Below, piece by piece: positions 39,709 through 48,543 of a stretch of DNA of 64,000 nt. Within the stretch, counting starts at the first letter, position 1, and each line of letters begins with the position of its first letter. The notes under the pieces were generated by a model. The model worked only from the letters and a program-made list of their open reading frames with translations, was not told the origin of the DNA and did no database searches. Origin of the DNA: Pseudorhodobacter sp. MZDSW-24AT (GTDB lineage: Bacteria > Pseudomonadota > Alphaproteobacteria > Rhodobacterales > Rhodobacteraceae); assembly GCF_002794355.1 (NCBI RefSeq), contig NZ_PGOI01000013.1, positions 62,001 through 126,000 on the forward strand, read 5' to 3'. The position numbers and the translations under genes were made by a program.

Positions 39709-41118
39709 GTGGTTCTCTCCTCTCTGACCGATGGCCTCTCGCGCAGGGTGGATGCGCTGACCGGATCGGTGACCGATCTGTTCGACCCCAGCCTGCGCTT
39801 GGGCGTCACCGGCCTGTCAGGCGCGGGCAAGACCGTGTTCATCACCGCGCTGGTGGCCAATCTGCTGGACCGGGGCCGGATGCCCCAGCTGACGGCGCAG
39901 GCGCAAGGCCGGATCGAAACCGTGCTCTTGCAGCCCCAACCCGACCTGACCTTGCCGCGCTTTGATTACGAAAGCCATCTCACCGCCCTGATGGGCGCCG
40001 ATCCGCGCTGGCCGCAATCCACCCGTACGGTGTCGGAACTGCGCCTGTCTTTCCGGCTGCGCCCCTCGGGCTTTCTCGGGCTGACAGGACCCGGCCGCCT
40101 GCATCTCGATATCGTGGATTACCCCGGCGAATGGCTGCTTGACCTGTCGCTTCTGGACAAGGACTACACCCGCTGGGCCAGTGAAACGCTGGAGCGCATC
40201 GCCAAGCGCCCCGAAGCCGCCGCCTTTCTGGCCGAGGCCCGGGCCGAGGACGGGGCGCTCACGCTGGATGAGCTGCGGGCGCAATCGCTTGCTGCCGCCT
40301 TCACCGCCTATCTGAACGCCGCACGCGGCAAGGGCTGGTCGGATCTCACCCCCGGGCGCTTTCTCTTGCCGGGGGAGCTTGCGGGATCACCCGTGCTGAC
40401 CTTCGCGCCGATCCCGCAACCCGCCAGCGCCCCGCGCGGCAGCCTCTGGCGCGAGATGGAGCGGCGGTTCGAGGCCTATAAGGCCAAGGTCGTCAAACCC
40501 TTTTTCCGTGAACATTTCTCGCGCATCGACCGGCAGGTGGTGCTGATGGATGTGCTGGGCGCCATCCACGCGGGCCCGCGCGCGGTGGAAGACCTGCGCC
40601 GCACCATGGCCGAGATCCTCTCGGCCTTCCGCCCGGGCGCGAATGGCTGGCTCAGCCGCATTCTGGGCGGCAAGCGGGTCGAGAAGATCCTCTTTGCCGC
40701 CACCAAGGCCGACCATTTACACCACCATCAGCACCCGGCGCTCACCGCGATCACCGAGGCACTGTTGTCCGATGCCCGCCGCCGCGCCGATTTTTCCGGC
40801 GCGCGCACGATGGCGCTGTCGCTGGCCAGCCTGCGTGCCACGGTCGAAGACTCGGTGCAACGCGACGGCGCTCCGCTCGATCTGGTGCGCGGGCGGCTGA
40901 TCTCCACCGGCAAACAGGCCGCGATGTATGCGGGCGATCTGCCCGGCGATCCCGCCCGCATCCTTGCCCCCGCGCGCGAAGGGGCGGAACGCTGGCTGGA
41001 TGCCGATTTCTCGCTGATGGGCTTTGCCCCCGCCCGCATGACCCTGCGGCCCGGCGAAGGGCCGCCCCATATCCGACTGGACCGCGCCGCCGAATTCCTG
41101 ATCGGAGACCGGCTGTGA
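39709..41118 (+). CDS. YcjX family (DUF463) P-loop protein
   Basis: A 469-residue predicted nucleotide-binding protein. The P-loop GLSGAGKT is at residues 35-42. LHLDIVDYPGEWLLDL (about 140) is a Walker B-like segment and the C-terminal half has VEKILFAATKADHLHH, a G4-like TKAD motif. YcjX is a stress-associated protein of unknown function in gammaproteobacteria. The start is GTG at 39709 with AAGGAA at a spacing of 8. It is paired with the YcjF-like gene through a GTGA overlap. Confidence 0.9.
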   Translation: MVLSSLTDGLSRRVDALTGSVTDLFDPSLRLGVTGLSGAGKTVFITALVANLLDRGRMPQLTAQAQGRIETVLLQPQPDLTLPRFDYESHLTALMGADPRWPQSTRTVSELRLSFRLRPSGFLGLTGPGRLHLDIVDYPGEWLLDLSLLDKDYTRWASETLERIAKRPEAAAFLAEARAEDGALTLDELRAQSLAAAFTAYLNAARGKGWSDLTPGRFLLPGELAGSPVLTFAPIPQPASAPRGSLWREMERRFEAYKAKVVKPFFREHFSRIDRQVVLMDVLGAIHAGPRAVEDLRRTMAEILSAFRPGANGWLSRILGGKRVEKILFAATKADHLHHHQHPALTAITEALLSDARRRADFSGARTMALSLASLRATVEDSVQRDGAPLDLVRGRLISTGKQAAMYAGDLPGDPARILAPAREGAERWLDADFSLMGFAPARMTLRPGEGPPHIRLDRAAEFLIGDRL

Positions 41119-42110
41119 CCGACCTGCCCCCGCCCGCCCGCAAGCCCTTGATCCTCGAGCTGGAGGAAGAGCTCGATCCCGCCGCCGCCGCCCCGGTGCC
41201 GGATGATCTGCCGCAAGGTCAGGCCATGCAGCTGGCCGCCCGCCTCCGCGCGCCGCGCTCGCCGCTGGCGCGCTTTGCGCTCTGGGCCTTTACCGCCTTC
41301 TTCACCTTCGCCCTCTCGGTCGCGGCCTATGATTTCGTGACCGGCCTCTTTGCCCGCAACCCGCTCTTGGGCTGGGTCGCGGGGGTGCTCTTGGCGCTGG
41401 CCTTGCTGGCCGCTGTCCTGCTGGCGGGGCGCGAATGGTCTGCCTATCTGCGCCTGCAACGGCTCGATCATCTGCGACAAGCGGCGCGCACCGCCCGCCA
41501 AAGCGCCGATCTGAAATCCGCGCGGCGCACGGTCGCGGCGCTCACCGGGCTTTATGCCGCGCGCGCCGACACCGCCTGGGGCCGCGCCCGCCTCGCCGAG
41601 CGTGAGGCCGAGGTGCTTGACGCCGATGCCCTCCTCTCCTTGGCCGAGGCAGAGCTTCTTCCCCCCCTCGACGCCCGCGCCCGGGCCGAGGTCGAGGCGG
41701 CGGCACGCCAAGTGGCGATGGTCACGGCGCTGGTGCCACTGGCGCTCGCGGATGTGGCGACGGCGCTGGTGGCCAATCTGCGCATGGTCCGCCGCATTGC
41801 CGAGATTTACGGCGGGCGCTCGGGCGCGCTGGGCTCATGGGGCCTGTTGCGCCGCGTCTTCGCCTCGCTGCTGGCCGCCGGCGCTTTGGCGCTCACGGAC
41901 GATCTGATCGGCTCGGTCGCGGGCGGCGGCGTGCTTGCAAAACTCTCGCGCCGCTTTGGCGAAGGTGTGGTCAATGGCGCGCTCACCGCCCGCGTGGGCC
42001 TTGCCGCCATCGAGCTGTGCCGCCCGATGCCTTTTGTCGCGGTGGAACGCCCCTCCACCTCTGGCACCGTCAGCCGGGCGCTGGCAGGGCTCATCCCGCG
42101 CAAGTCCTGA
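41115..42110 (+). CDS. YcjF / TIGR01620 family membrane protein (DUF697)
   Basis: A 331-residue inner-membrane protein. Two adjacent N-terminal membrane helices (about residues 52-75 and 85-105) are followed by an Arg/Ala-rich helical segment and a DUF697 region with ALVPLALADVATALVANLRMVRRIAEIYGG, cited as LRMVRRIAEIYGG. YcjF partners YcjX in many genomes. The GTG start at 41115 overlaps the YcjX stop by four bases, so their translation is coupled. The function remains unknown. Confidence 0.88.
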   Translation: MTDLPPPARKPLILELEEELDPAAAAPVPDDLPQGQAMQLAARLRAPRSPLARFALWAFTAFFTFALSVAAYDFVTGLFARNPLLGWVAGVLLALALLAAVLLAGREWSAYLRLQRLDHLRQAARTARQSADLKSARRTVAALTGLYAARADTAWGRARLAEREAEVLDADALLSLAEAELLPPLDARARAEVEAAARQVAMVTALVPLALADVATALVANLRMVRRIAEIYGGRSGALGSWGLLRRVFASLLAAGALALTDDLIGSVAGGGVLAKLSRRFGEGVVNGALTARVGLAAIELCRPMPFVAVERPSTSGTVSRALAGLIPRKS

Positions 42111-42151
42111 CCCCGCAGCACATCTCGCCATCGGTCGGATGCGCTCCGCGC

Positions 42152-42174
42152 GGGAGTATTTGGAAAAGGTGCAA
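42152..42174 (+). repeat. Dispersed intergenic repeat, copy 3
   Basis: GGGAGTATTT-GGA-AAAGGTGCAA, preceded by GCGCTCCGCGC. Together with the inverted copy at 42196 it forms a large dyad. Confidence 0.75.
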
Positions 42175-42216
42175 ATCAGGCGGGCGCTCTTGGATTTGCA
42201 CCTTTCTCAAATACTC
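42154..42216. repeat. Large inverted repeat between convergent genes
   Basis: Two 24-bp arms (42154-42177 and 42193-42216) match at 22 positions with a 15-bp spacer. It sits between the YcjF-like gene and the convergent amino-acid permease gene, a location fitting a bidirectional transcript end. The second arm is the inverted fourth copy of the dispersed repeat. Confidence 0.8.
42196..42216 (-). repeat. Dispersed intergenic repeat, copy 4 (inverted)
   Basis: The minus strand reads GAGTATTTGAG followed by AAAGGTGCAA, lacking the leading GG of the other copies. Confidence 0.7.
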
Positions 42217-42234
42217 AAAATCCGACAGCGCCGC

Positions 42235-43032
42235 TCAGCGGTCAGCCTGCGCCCGCAACCGCGACTCGACCCGGCGCAGGATCAGGCTCAGCCCGATCGT
42301 CATCGTCAGATAGATCAGCGCGGCCACGTTATAGGTCTCGAAATAGCGGAAATTGGCCGCCGCCGTCACCTTGGCCAGCTGCGCCACATCCGTCACCCCC
42401 AGCACCGACACCAGCGAGCTGTCTTTCACCATCGCCACAAAGTCATTGCCCAAAGGCGGCAGGATCATGCGAAAAGCCTGTGGAAAGACGATGTGGCGAA
42501 AGCGCTGCCAGCCACTCAGGCCCAGCGCCTGCGCCGCTTCCACCTGCCCCGCAGGCACCGCCTGCAGCCCGGCACGGAAGATTTCGGCCAGAAAGGCGGA
42601 ATAGGCCAGCATCAGCGCGATCACCGCCCGCGCGATCAACGGGAAATCCCGGGTGCGCCAAGGCTCCAGCCCCAAGGGTTCGATCACCGCATTGACTGCC
42701 GCCACCATGAGCGGCGCCAGCACAAAGGCCACGTAAAGCAGAAGCACCAGGATCGGCACGCCCCGCATGATCTCGATATAAAGCCGCGCCAGCTGCCGCA
42801 GCAGGACAAAGCGCGACAGCCCCATCACCGCAAGGCCAAGGCCGATCACACAGGCGCCCAGATAGGCGACCACCGCGACGATCACCGTCACGCCGATCCC
42901 CTTGGCCAGCGTGGAGAGCACCGCGCCATAGACCGGGTCCGACATCACCTGCCAGAACAGCGCAAGGCCGGTGATCACAAGGATCACCAGCCACCAGGGA
43001 AAATCCTTGTCAGGCGCGGTTTGCGGCGTCAT
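42235..43032 (-). CDS. Polar amino-acid ABC transporter permease
   Basis: A 265-residue permease with about five helices. The His/Glu/Gln-type family features are ARLYIEIMRGVPILVLLLY, cited as EIMRGVPILV, and the EAA-loop ALGLSGWQRFRHIVFPQA. It lies 39 bp downstream of its binding-protein gene. There is no ATPase gene next to them; one must be borrowed from another locus. Confidence 0.93.
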   Translation of the reverse strand: MTPQTAPDKDFPWWLVILVITGLALFWQVMSDPVYGAVLSTLAKGIGVTVIVAVVAYLGACVIGLGLAVMGLSRFVLLRQLARLYIEIMRGVPILVLLLYVAFVLAPLMVAAVNAVIEPLGLEPWRTRDFPLIARAVIALMLAYSAFLAEIFRAGLQAVPAGQVEAAQALGLSGWQRFRHIVFPQAFRMILPPLGNDFVAMVKDSSLVSVLGVTDVAQLAKVTAAANFRYFETYNVAALIYLTMTIGLSLILRRVESRLRAQADR

Positions 43033-43071
43033 GGCGCGCGTGCCCCGGCAGCGGCGCCGGGGCTTTTGGCC

Positions 43072-43869
43072 TTACTCGCCCATCTTATACTCAAGGAACC
43101 ACTTGGTGTTCAGCGCCTCCAGCGTGCCATCCGCCTCCAGCGCCGCGATGCCGGCGTTGATCGGCGCCACCAGATCGGATCCCTTGGGGAAGATGAAGCC
43201 GAAATCCTCGGTCCCCAGCTTGTCGCCCACGATCTTCAGCCCGCCGTTGGACGCATCGACATAGCCCTGCCCCGCCGTGCCATCGGTCAGCACCAAGTCA
43301 ACATCGCCCGCCCGCAGCGCCTCGACCGTGGCGCCAAAGGTCTCGAACAGCTTCACGCGCGGATTGGCCTCGTTGCCATCCAGCACCTCATAAACCCCGA
43401 CATAGAACGGCGTCGTCCCCGGCTGCGCCGCCATCAGCAGATCCGCATCCGCCGCAAAGCCCGCCGCATCGCTGAACCGTGTCTCGTCGCCGCGCACCAG
43501 CATCACCATCTCGCTGGTCATGTAGCGATCCGAGAAATCCACCATCGCCTTGCGGTCCTCGCGGATGGTGATCCCGGTCATGCCAAGGTCGAACTGCCCC
43601 TCCGACACCGCCGGGATCATCGCATCCCAGGAGATCGTCTGATAGCGGGGGGTAAAGTTCAGCCGCTCGGCCAGCGCCGCCATCGCGTCATATTCCCAGC
43701 CCACCGCCGCGCCCGATGCGTCCAGAAACTGCAAGGGCGGATAGGCGTTCTCTGTCACCACCACCACCTCGCGCCCCCCCAGATCCGGCAGATCCTGCGC
43801 CTGCGCGAAAGGGGCGGTCAGGGCAAGAGCAGCAAGGGCAAAGGCAGCACAGGCAAGGGTCGGCGTCAT
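43072..43869 (-). CDS. Amino-acid ABC transporter substrate-binding protein
   Basis: A 265-residue family 3 periplasmic binding protein. The signal peptide ends FAQAQ near residue 24. [40 protein letters not shown] and [14 protein letters not shown] are the conserved ligand-binding segments. The GITIREDR and TGTAG-like regions suggest a polar amino acid, but specificity is not resolvable. It is the first gene of a two-gene unit with the permease. Confidence 0.93.
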   Translation of the reverse strand: MTPTLACAAFALAALALTAPFAQAQDLPDLGGREVVVVTENAYPPLQFLDASGAAVGWEYDAMAALAERLNFTPRYQTISWDAMIPAVSEGQFDLGMTGITIREDRKAMVDFSDRYMTSEMVMLVRGDETRFSDAAGFAADADLLMAAQPGTTPFYVGVYEVLDGNEANPRVKLFETFGATVEALRAGDVDLVLTDGTAGQGYVDASNGGLKIVGDKLGTEDFGFIFPKGSDLVAPINAGIAALEADGTLEALNTKWFLEYKMGE

Positions 43870-43899
43870 GGGTCAGGCTCCCGAAGTGATGATGACAAG

Positions 43900-43928
43900 A
43901 CTATGACGCGGCCTCCCCCCCTCGGCAA
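43900..43928 (-). promoter_or_regulatory. Candidate promoter for the amino-acid transporter
   Basis: TTGCCG (43928-43923) and CATAGT (43905-43900) with a 17-bp spacer on the minus strand; start near 43893, 24 bases before the binding-protein ATG. Confidence 0.38.
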
Positions 43929-44023
43929 GAGCGCCCCCGCCCGCCCGCTTCGCAAAACGTCGCAGCCCTCCGTGGCAACGCCGCTGCGGGGGGCTCGATG
44001 CCCCCTGCGGCGGCGGCCCCGCG

Positions 44024-45055
44024 TCAGGCACCGCCCCCGCATGCCGCACAGCCCGGGCGCCGCTTCACGCCAATCACCCGCGTCTGGGCATAAAGCGCGT
44101 CGTGAATCAGCAAGCGTCCGGTCAGGCCTTCGCCCGCCCCGGTCAGATGCTTCACCGCCTCCATCGCCATCATCGCCCCGATCACCCCCGGCAAGGGCGC
44201 CGCCACCCCGGCCTCGGCACAGCTGGGCACCATCCCAGGTGCGGGGCGCTCGGGGAAGACGCATTCGAAACACGGCCCCCCCGCCGCCGGATCATAAACC
44301 CCGATCTGGCCTTCCCATTGCGTGATCGCCGCTGCAATCAACGGCTTGCCCGCCGCCGCGCAGACCCGGTTCACCAGATAGCGGGTGTCAAAATTATCCG
44401 TGCCGTCCAGCACCAGATCATATTCGGCCACCAGCTCCGCCGCGAAGGCGGCCTCGAACCGCCGATGATAGGGGCGCACCTCGATGAACGGGTTCAAGGC
44501 CTTCATCGCGATCTCGGCGGAAAACACCTTCGGCATCCCGATTCGCGCATCGGCATGGATGATCTGACGTTGCAGGTTCGACCCTTCGACCACATCGCCA
44601 TCGATCACCCCGATCACCCCCACCCCGCTGGCCGCCAGATACATCAGCGCCGGGCTTCCCAGCCCGCCCGCGCCCACCACCAGCACCCGCGCGGCCTTCA
44701 GGCTCTTCTGCCCCGGTCCGCCAATCTCGCGCAGCATGATGTGGCGCGCATAGCGGTCCAGCTCCACCGGTGAAAACGCCCCTCGCGGCGCCTCGGCCAC
44801 CGGGGCCACCACCCGTCCGCGCAAGCGCACCAGCCCCGCGCGGTAAATCCGCACCACCGCCGCCAAGACCCCCAGCAGGAACCAGCCGCGCAGATCGCCG
44901 CCGACGAAATCCCCCAGTTGCGCAGGCATCGCCGGGGAATGCGCCAGAAGCAACACCACCAGCCAGCCCCAGGCCGCCAGCCAGACCCAACGCCCGGGCC
45001 AGCCCAGCACGCGCCCCGCGCCAAACACCACCGCAAAGCCCAAAAGCCCGATCAC
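44024..45055 (-). CDS. HesA/MoeB/ThiF family adenylyltransferase with N-terminal membrane helices
   Basis: A 343-residue E1-like protein. Two to three hydrophobic helices occupy residues 1-70 (GLLGFAVVFGAGRVLG, WLVVLLLAHS), then the ThiF domain: VLVVGAGGLGSPAL (nucleotide loop), RQIIHAD, VLDGTDNF, a catalytic Cys in MVPSCAEAGV, and paired CxxC (CFEC, CAAC) that bind zinc. It would adenylate a ubiquitin-like sulfur carrier such as ThiS/MoaD. The GTG start at 45055 includes the helices. It lies 13 bp after dut. Confidence 0.87.
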   Translation of the reverse strand: MIGLLGFAVVFGAGRVLGWPGRWVWLAAWGWLVVLLLAHSPAMPAQLGDFVGGDLRGWFLLGVLAAVVRIYRAGLVRLRGRVVAPVAEAPRGAFSPVELDRYARHIMLREIGGPGQKSLKAARVLVVGAGGLGSPALMYLAASGVGVIGVIDGDVVEGSNLQRQIIHADARIGMPKVFSAEIAMKALNPFIEVRPYHRRFEAAFAAELVAEYDLVLDGTDNFDTRYLVNRVCAAAGKPLIAAAITQWEGQIGVYDPAAGGPCFECVFPERPAPGMVPSCAEAGVAAPLPGVIGAMMAMEAVKHLTGAGEGLTGRLLIHDALYAQTRVIGVKRRPGCAACGGGA

Positions 45056-45068
45056 GCCGCGCCCCCGC

Positions 45069-45536
45069 TCACGCGCGCCCGGTGGAGCCAAAGCCCCCTG
45101 ACCCGCGCGCCGTATCGTCCAGCGCCTCCACCACGGCAAAGCGCGCCTGCACCACCGGGGCCACAATCATCTGCGCCACCCGGTCGCCATGCTGCACCGT
45201 ATAGGGCTGATCGCTCAGGTTCACCAAAGCCACCCCCAAAGGCCCGCGATAATCGCTGTCAATCGTGCCCGGCGTATTGGGCAGGGTGATCCCCGATTTG
45301 GTGGCCAGCCCCGAACGGGGGCGGATCTGCATCTCGAACCCCACCGGAATCTCCACCCGGATGCCCGTCGGGCAAATCGCCCGCTGCATCGGGGCCAGCG
45401 TAAAGCCGGTGCCACGCATCTCGGGCGGCAGATTGGCGCGGATATCCGCCCCCGCCGCCCCCGGCGTCTCATAGCGCGGCAAGGGCAAATCACGGTCCGC
45501 CCAGTCTTCAAACACGATTTTCACCACCGGGCTCAT
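45069..45536 (-). CDS. dut: Deoxyuridine 5'-triphosphate nucleotidohydrolase
   Basis: Hydrolyses dUTP to dUMP, keeping uracil out of DNA. The 155-residue trimeric dUTPase has the five motifs: AGADIRA, RPRSGLA, PGTIDSDYRGPLGVAL, RVAQMIVAP and GSGGFGSTGR. It sits between coaBC (ATGA overlap) and the ThiF-like gene; dut-coaBC linkage is widespread in bacteria. Confidence 0.97.
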   Translation of the reverse strand: MSPVVKIVFEDWADRDLPLPRYETPGAAGADIRANLPPEMRGTGFTLAPMQRAICPTGIRVEIPVGFEMQIRPRSGLATKSGITLPNTPGTIDSDYRGPLGVALVNLSDQPYTVQHGDRVAQMIVAPVVQARFAVVEALDDTARGSGGFGSTGRA

Positions 45537-46738
45537 GGCACCAATGCTCCTATCTCTGTCGCAATCTTTTCGGCCAGCCGCCGCGCCACCGCCTCCTTGG
45601 CCATGCGCGGCCAGACCTCGGCCCCGGCCTCGGAAATCACCGTCACCGCGTTTTCCGCGCCGCCCATGATCCCGGTCGCGGGCGACACATCATTCGCCAC
45701 GATCCAGTCACAGCCCTTGCGCAGCCGCTTGGCAGTCGCATGCTCTTCCACCCGCTCTGTCTCGGCGGCAAAGCCCACCACCAAGGCCGGACGCGGCACC
45801 CCGCGCGACACGCTGGCCAGAATGTCGGGGTTTTCCGCGAATTCAAGCTGCGGGGCACGGCCCGCGCTGTCCTTCTTCATCTTTTGCGCGCCCGCATTGG
45901 CCACCCGCCAATCGGCCACCGCCGCCGCCATCACCGCCACATCGGCAGGCAAGGCCGCCTGCACAGCCCGGAGCATCTCGGCCGCCGTCTCCACCCGCAC
46001 CACGCGCACCCCCATGGGTGGCGGCACCGCCGCAGGCCCGGTGACAAAGGTCACTTTGGCCCCCAGATCGCGCAAGGCCGCCGCAATCGCCGTGCCTTGC
46101 GCGCCGGAACTGCGGTTGGCGATATAGCGCACCGGGTCAATCGGCTCATGCGTCGGCCCCGAGGTCACAATCACATGCCGCCCGGCCAGCGGCCCCTCCC
46201 CCAGCGCCGCCTCCACCGCCGCGACAATCTCGGCCGGTTCCGCCATCCGCCCCGGCCCGAACTCGCCGCAGGCCATCTCGCCCGCATTGGGGCCCACCAC
46301 CTGCACGCCATCGCCTTGCACCAGCGCCAGATTGCGCTGCGTCGCCGGATGCTGCCACATGCGCACATTCATCGCAGGCGCGATCAGCACCCGCTTGTCC
46401 GTCGCAAGGAGCAGGGTCGAGGCCAGATCATCCGCCCGCCCCGCCGCCATCTTCGCCATCAGATCCGCCGTCGCCGGAGCCACCACCAGCAGATCCGCCG
46501 CGCGGCTCAACTGGATATGGCCCATCTCGGCCTCATCGGTCAGATCGAACAAATCCTGATACACCTTGTGCCCGGCCAGCGCCGATACGCTCAGCGGCGT
46601 CACGAACTCCGCCCCCGCCCGCGTCAGGACCGGCACCACACTTGCCCCCGCCTTTTGCAAAATCCGGATCAATTCCAGAGACTTATAGGCCGCGATGCCG
46701 CCGCCGATGATCAAAAGCACCCGTTTTCCGGCCAGCAT
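45533..46738 (-). CDS. coaBC: Bifunctional phosphopantothenoylcysteine decarboxylase/synthetase
   Basis: Two steps of coenzyme A synthesis in one 401-residue protein. The CoaC flavin domain has IGGGIAAYKSLELIR, the catalytic His in GHIQLSRAA and the PAMNVRMWQHPA substrate-recognition clamp. The CoaB domain has VTSGPTHEPIDPVRYIANRSSG, cited as SGPTHEPIDPVRYI, and the C-terminal AKRLRKGCDWIVANDV. It overlaps dut by four bases. Confidence 0.97.
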   Translation of the reverse strand: MLAGKRVLLIIGGGIAAYKSLELIRILQKAGASVVPVLTRAGAEFVTPLSVSALAGHKVYQDLFDLTDEAEMGHIQLSRAADLLVVAPATADLMAKMAAGRADDLASTLLLATDKRVLIAPAMNVRMWQHPATQRNLALVQGDGVQVVGPNAGEMACGEFGPGRMAEPAEIVAAVEAALGEGPLAGRHVIVTSGPTHEPIDPVRYIANRSSGAQGTAIAAALRDLGAKVTFVTGPAAVPPPMGVRVVRVETAAEMLRAVQAALPADVAVMAAAVADWRVANAGAQKMKKDSAGRAPQLEFAENPDILASVSRGVPRPALVVGFAAETERVEEHATAKRLRKGCDWIVANDVSPATGIMGGAENAVTVISEAGAEVWPRMAKEAVARRLAEKIATEIGALVP

Positions 46739-46799
46739 CCCGCGCCCCCTGTTTGCCCCCGGACGTTAGGGCGCAATGTGCGCCAAAGGCAACACCCCC

Positions 46800-47594
46800 T
46801 CAGCGGAACGCGTCGCAAGGGTCTTCGCGCAAAATCGGCTCGGTGACCAGCCAAAGATCATAGGGCGCCTCCGTCGGAGCGGTGCCCTCCATCTGCCCGA
46901 CCGAAATCACCGACACCCCCGGCGCCGCCTCGGCCAGCACCGCAGGCACCCCCCAATCGCGCCGCGCATGGCCCGATCCGGTGATCACCGCCACCGGCGG
47001 CCCCACCTCTTCCAGCGCGCGCAAGACCGCCCGCGCAAGGTAGGCGTCACGCAGCCGCTGCGCCTGCACCATCCCGGGCAAGATCTCGGGCGGCATCGCG
47101 TTGCAATGCGCCGCCAACTGCTCGGCCTCGCGCGCGGCCTGCTCCGCCTCGGGCAGCACGCGCGCAAGTCCCGGCCCCCCCGGCATCACCGCCAGCGCGC
47201 CTTCGGTTACCGACCGCCGGGCAAGCGCACGCGGCACTTCTGCCCCGTAATGCCGTGCGTCGCGGGCGGCCACGAAAATCGGGTAATACATCTGGAAATC
47301 CGGCCAGCCACTCTCGGCCCAGCCCAGCGCCCGCGCCACGGCCTCTGCATCGCCCAGATCCTCCGGCACCCGCTCCGCCGCATCCGCGCTCAACTGCTCC
47401 CACACCACCGCGCGCGGGGCCAGCGAAAACACCGCCCGCGCCTGATTCATATGGTGGTCCGGGTTGTCATGCACCTCGCCCAGCACCACCACATCGGCGC
47501 GCGGCATCGCATCCAGCACATCAGGCGTGATCTGCTCGGCCCGGGCCACAGCGCCCCAGCCCAGCAGGGCGATGGCCAGAATCCCACCTTTCAT
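46800..47594 (-). CDS. ChaN-like haem-binding-family protein
   Basis: A 264-residue exported protein (signal peptide about residues 1-19, ending VARA). The conserved GEVHDNPDHHMNQ motif near residue 40 and the later ITGSGHARRDWGVP define the ChaN family, a proposed haem/iron-uptake group related to TraB-like proteins. There is no lipobox Cys, unlike Campylobacter ChaN. Its ATG overlaps the rpoH stop (ATGA), implying translational coupling and a stress-related role, which is inferred. Confidence 0.85.
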   Translation of the reverse strand: MKGGILAIALLGWGAVARAEQITPDVLDAMPRADVVVLGEVHDNPDHHMNQARAVFSLAPRAVVWEQLSADAAERVPEDLGDAEAVARALGWAESGWPDFQMYYPIFVAARDARHYGAEVPRALARRSVTEGALAVMPGGPGLARVLPEAEQAAREAEQLAAHCNAMPPEILPGMVQAQRLRDAYLARAVLRALEEVGPPVAVITGSGHARRDWGVPAVLAEAAPGVSVISVGQMEGTAPTEAPYDLWLVTEPILREDPCDAFR

Positions 47595-48469
47595 AGCAGG
47601 AAGTGATGCACTTCCCGCGTCTGCGTTTCCAGATTCCGCCGCATCTTGGTGAATGCCGCCGCCTCCAGCTGCCGCACCCGCTCCTTGCTCAGCCCCAGCT
47701 CTTCGCCAAGGCTTTCCAGCGTGCGCGGCTCCTCACGCAGCTTGCGCTCGGCCACGATGAACCGCTCGCGCGGGTTCAGCGCCTGCATTGCGGTGATCAG
47801 CCAGCCGCGCAGCCGTTCGGCATCATGCGACAGCTCCACCTGCTCGGCCGCGCCCGCCGCATCATCCTCCAGCGCGTCAATCCACTCGCGCCCGTCCTCA
47901 TCGCTCGACTGCGTGGCGTTGAGCGAGAAGTCGGACCCCGACAGCCGCCCCTCCATCATCTCGACATCGGCCAGCGGCACGCCCACCTCGGTGGCCACCA
48001 TCTGCCGCAGCTGGAACTGGTCCAACACCTCACCGCGCTGTGCCGCCTCGCGCTCCAGCTTGGCCTGCACCCGGCGCAGGTTGAAGAACAAGGCCTTCTG
48101 GCTGCTGGTCGAACCGGTCCGCACCATCGACCAGTTGCGCATCACGTAATCCTGAATGCTCGCCTTGATCCACCACACCGCATAGGTGGAAAACCGCACG
48201 CCACGGTCCGGATCAAACTTGTCCGCCGCCTTCATCAGGCCCAAGGACGCCTCTTGAATCAGATCCGGCATCGGCGCGCCATAGCGGCGGAACTTGGCTG
48301 CCATGCTGATCGCCAAGCGCATATAGGCCGTGATCAACCGATGCAGCGCCCGCTCGTCGCGCTGGTCGCGCCACGCATAGGCCAGCTTCAACTCCGTCTC
48401 GGCATCCAGCAATTCAGCCCGCATCGCTTGGCGGGACATGGTTTGGTCGCTATATCCGTCCAGTGCCAT
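47591..48469 (-). CDS. rpoH: RNA polymerase sigma factor RpoH (RpoHII type)
   Basis: A 292-residue alternative sigma factor of the heat-shock family. Region 2 carries LIQEASLGLMKAADKFDPDRGVRFSTYAVWWIKASIQDYVMRNW, cited as DPDRGVRFSTYAVWWI. The RpoH box is represented by SQKALFFNLRR, and region 4.2 ends the protein with LGLSKERVRQLE. The start MALDGYSD and short N-terminus look like the RpoHII paralogue of Rhodobacter, which serves the singlet-oxygen response, rather than RpoHI; this is from memory. The ATG at 48469 is chosen on that basis. It is divergent to cobU with 74 bp between. Confidence 0.93.
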   Translation of the reverse strand: MALDGYSDQTMSRQAMRAELLDAETELKLAYAWRDQRDERALHRLITAYMRLAISMAAKFRRYGAPMPDLIQEASLGLMKAADKFDPDRGVRFSTYAVWWIKASIQDYVMRNWSMVRTGSTSSQKALFFNLRRVQAKLEREAAQRGEVLDQFQLRQMVATEVGVPLADVEMMEGRLSGSDFSLNATQSSDEDGREWIDALEDDAAGAAEQVELSHDAERLRGWLITAMQALNPRERFIVAERKLREEPRTLESLGEELGLSKERVRQLEAAAFTKMRRNLETQTREVHHFLL

Positions 48470-48543
48470 TTCGCTTCCCCCAGTGTTCGCTTGCCGCAAG
48501 AATACTGCGGCTCAGATCCCGCTTTTGAAAGGTTATACGCCGC

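Noticed and set aside
41935-44325. A 796-codon plus-strand frame across the amino-acid transporter
   Set aside because: It is antisense to the permease and binding-protein genes and is rich in Arg, His and Gln without recognisable domains.
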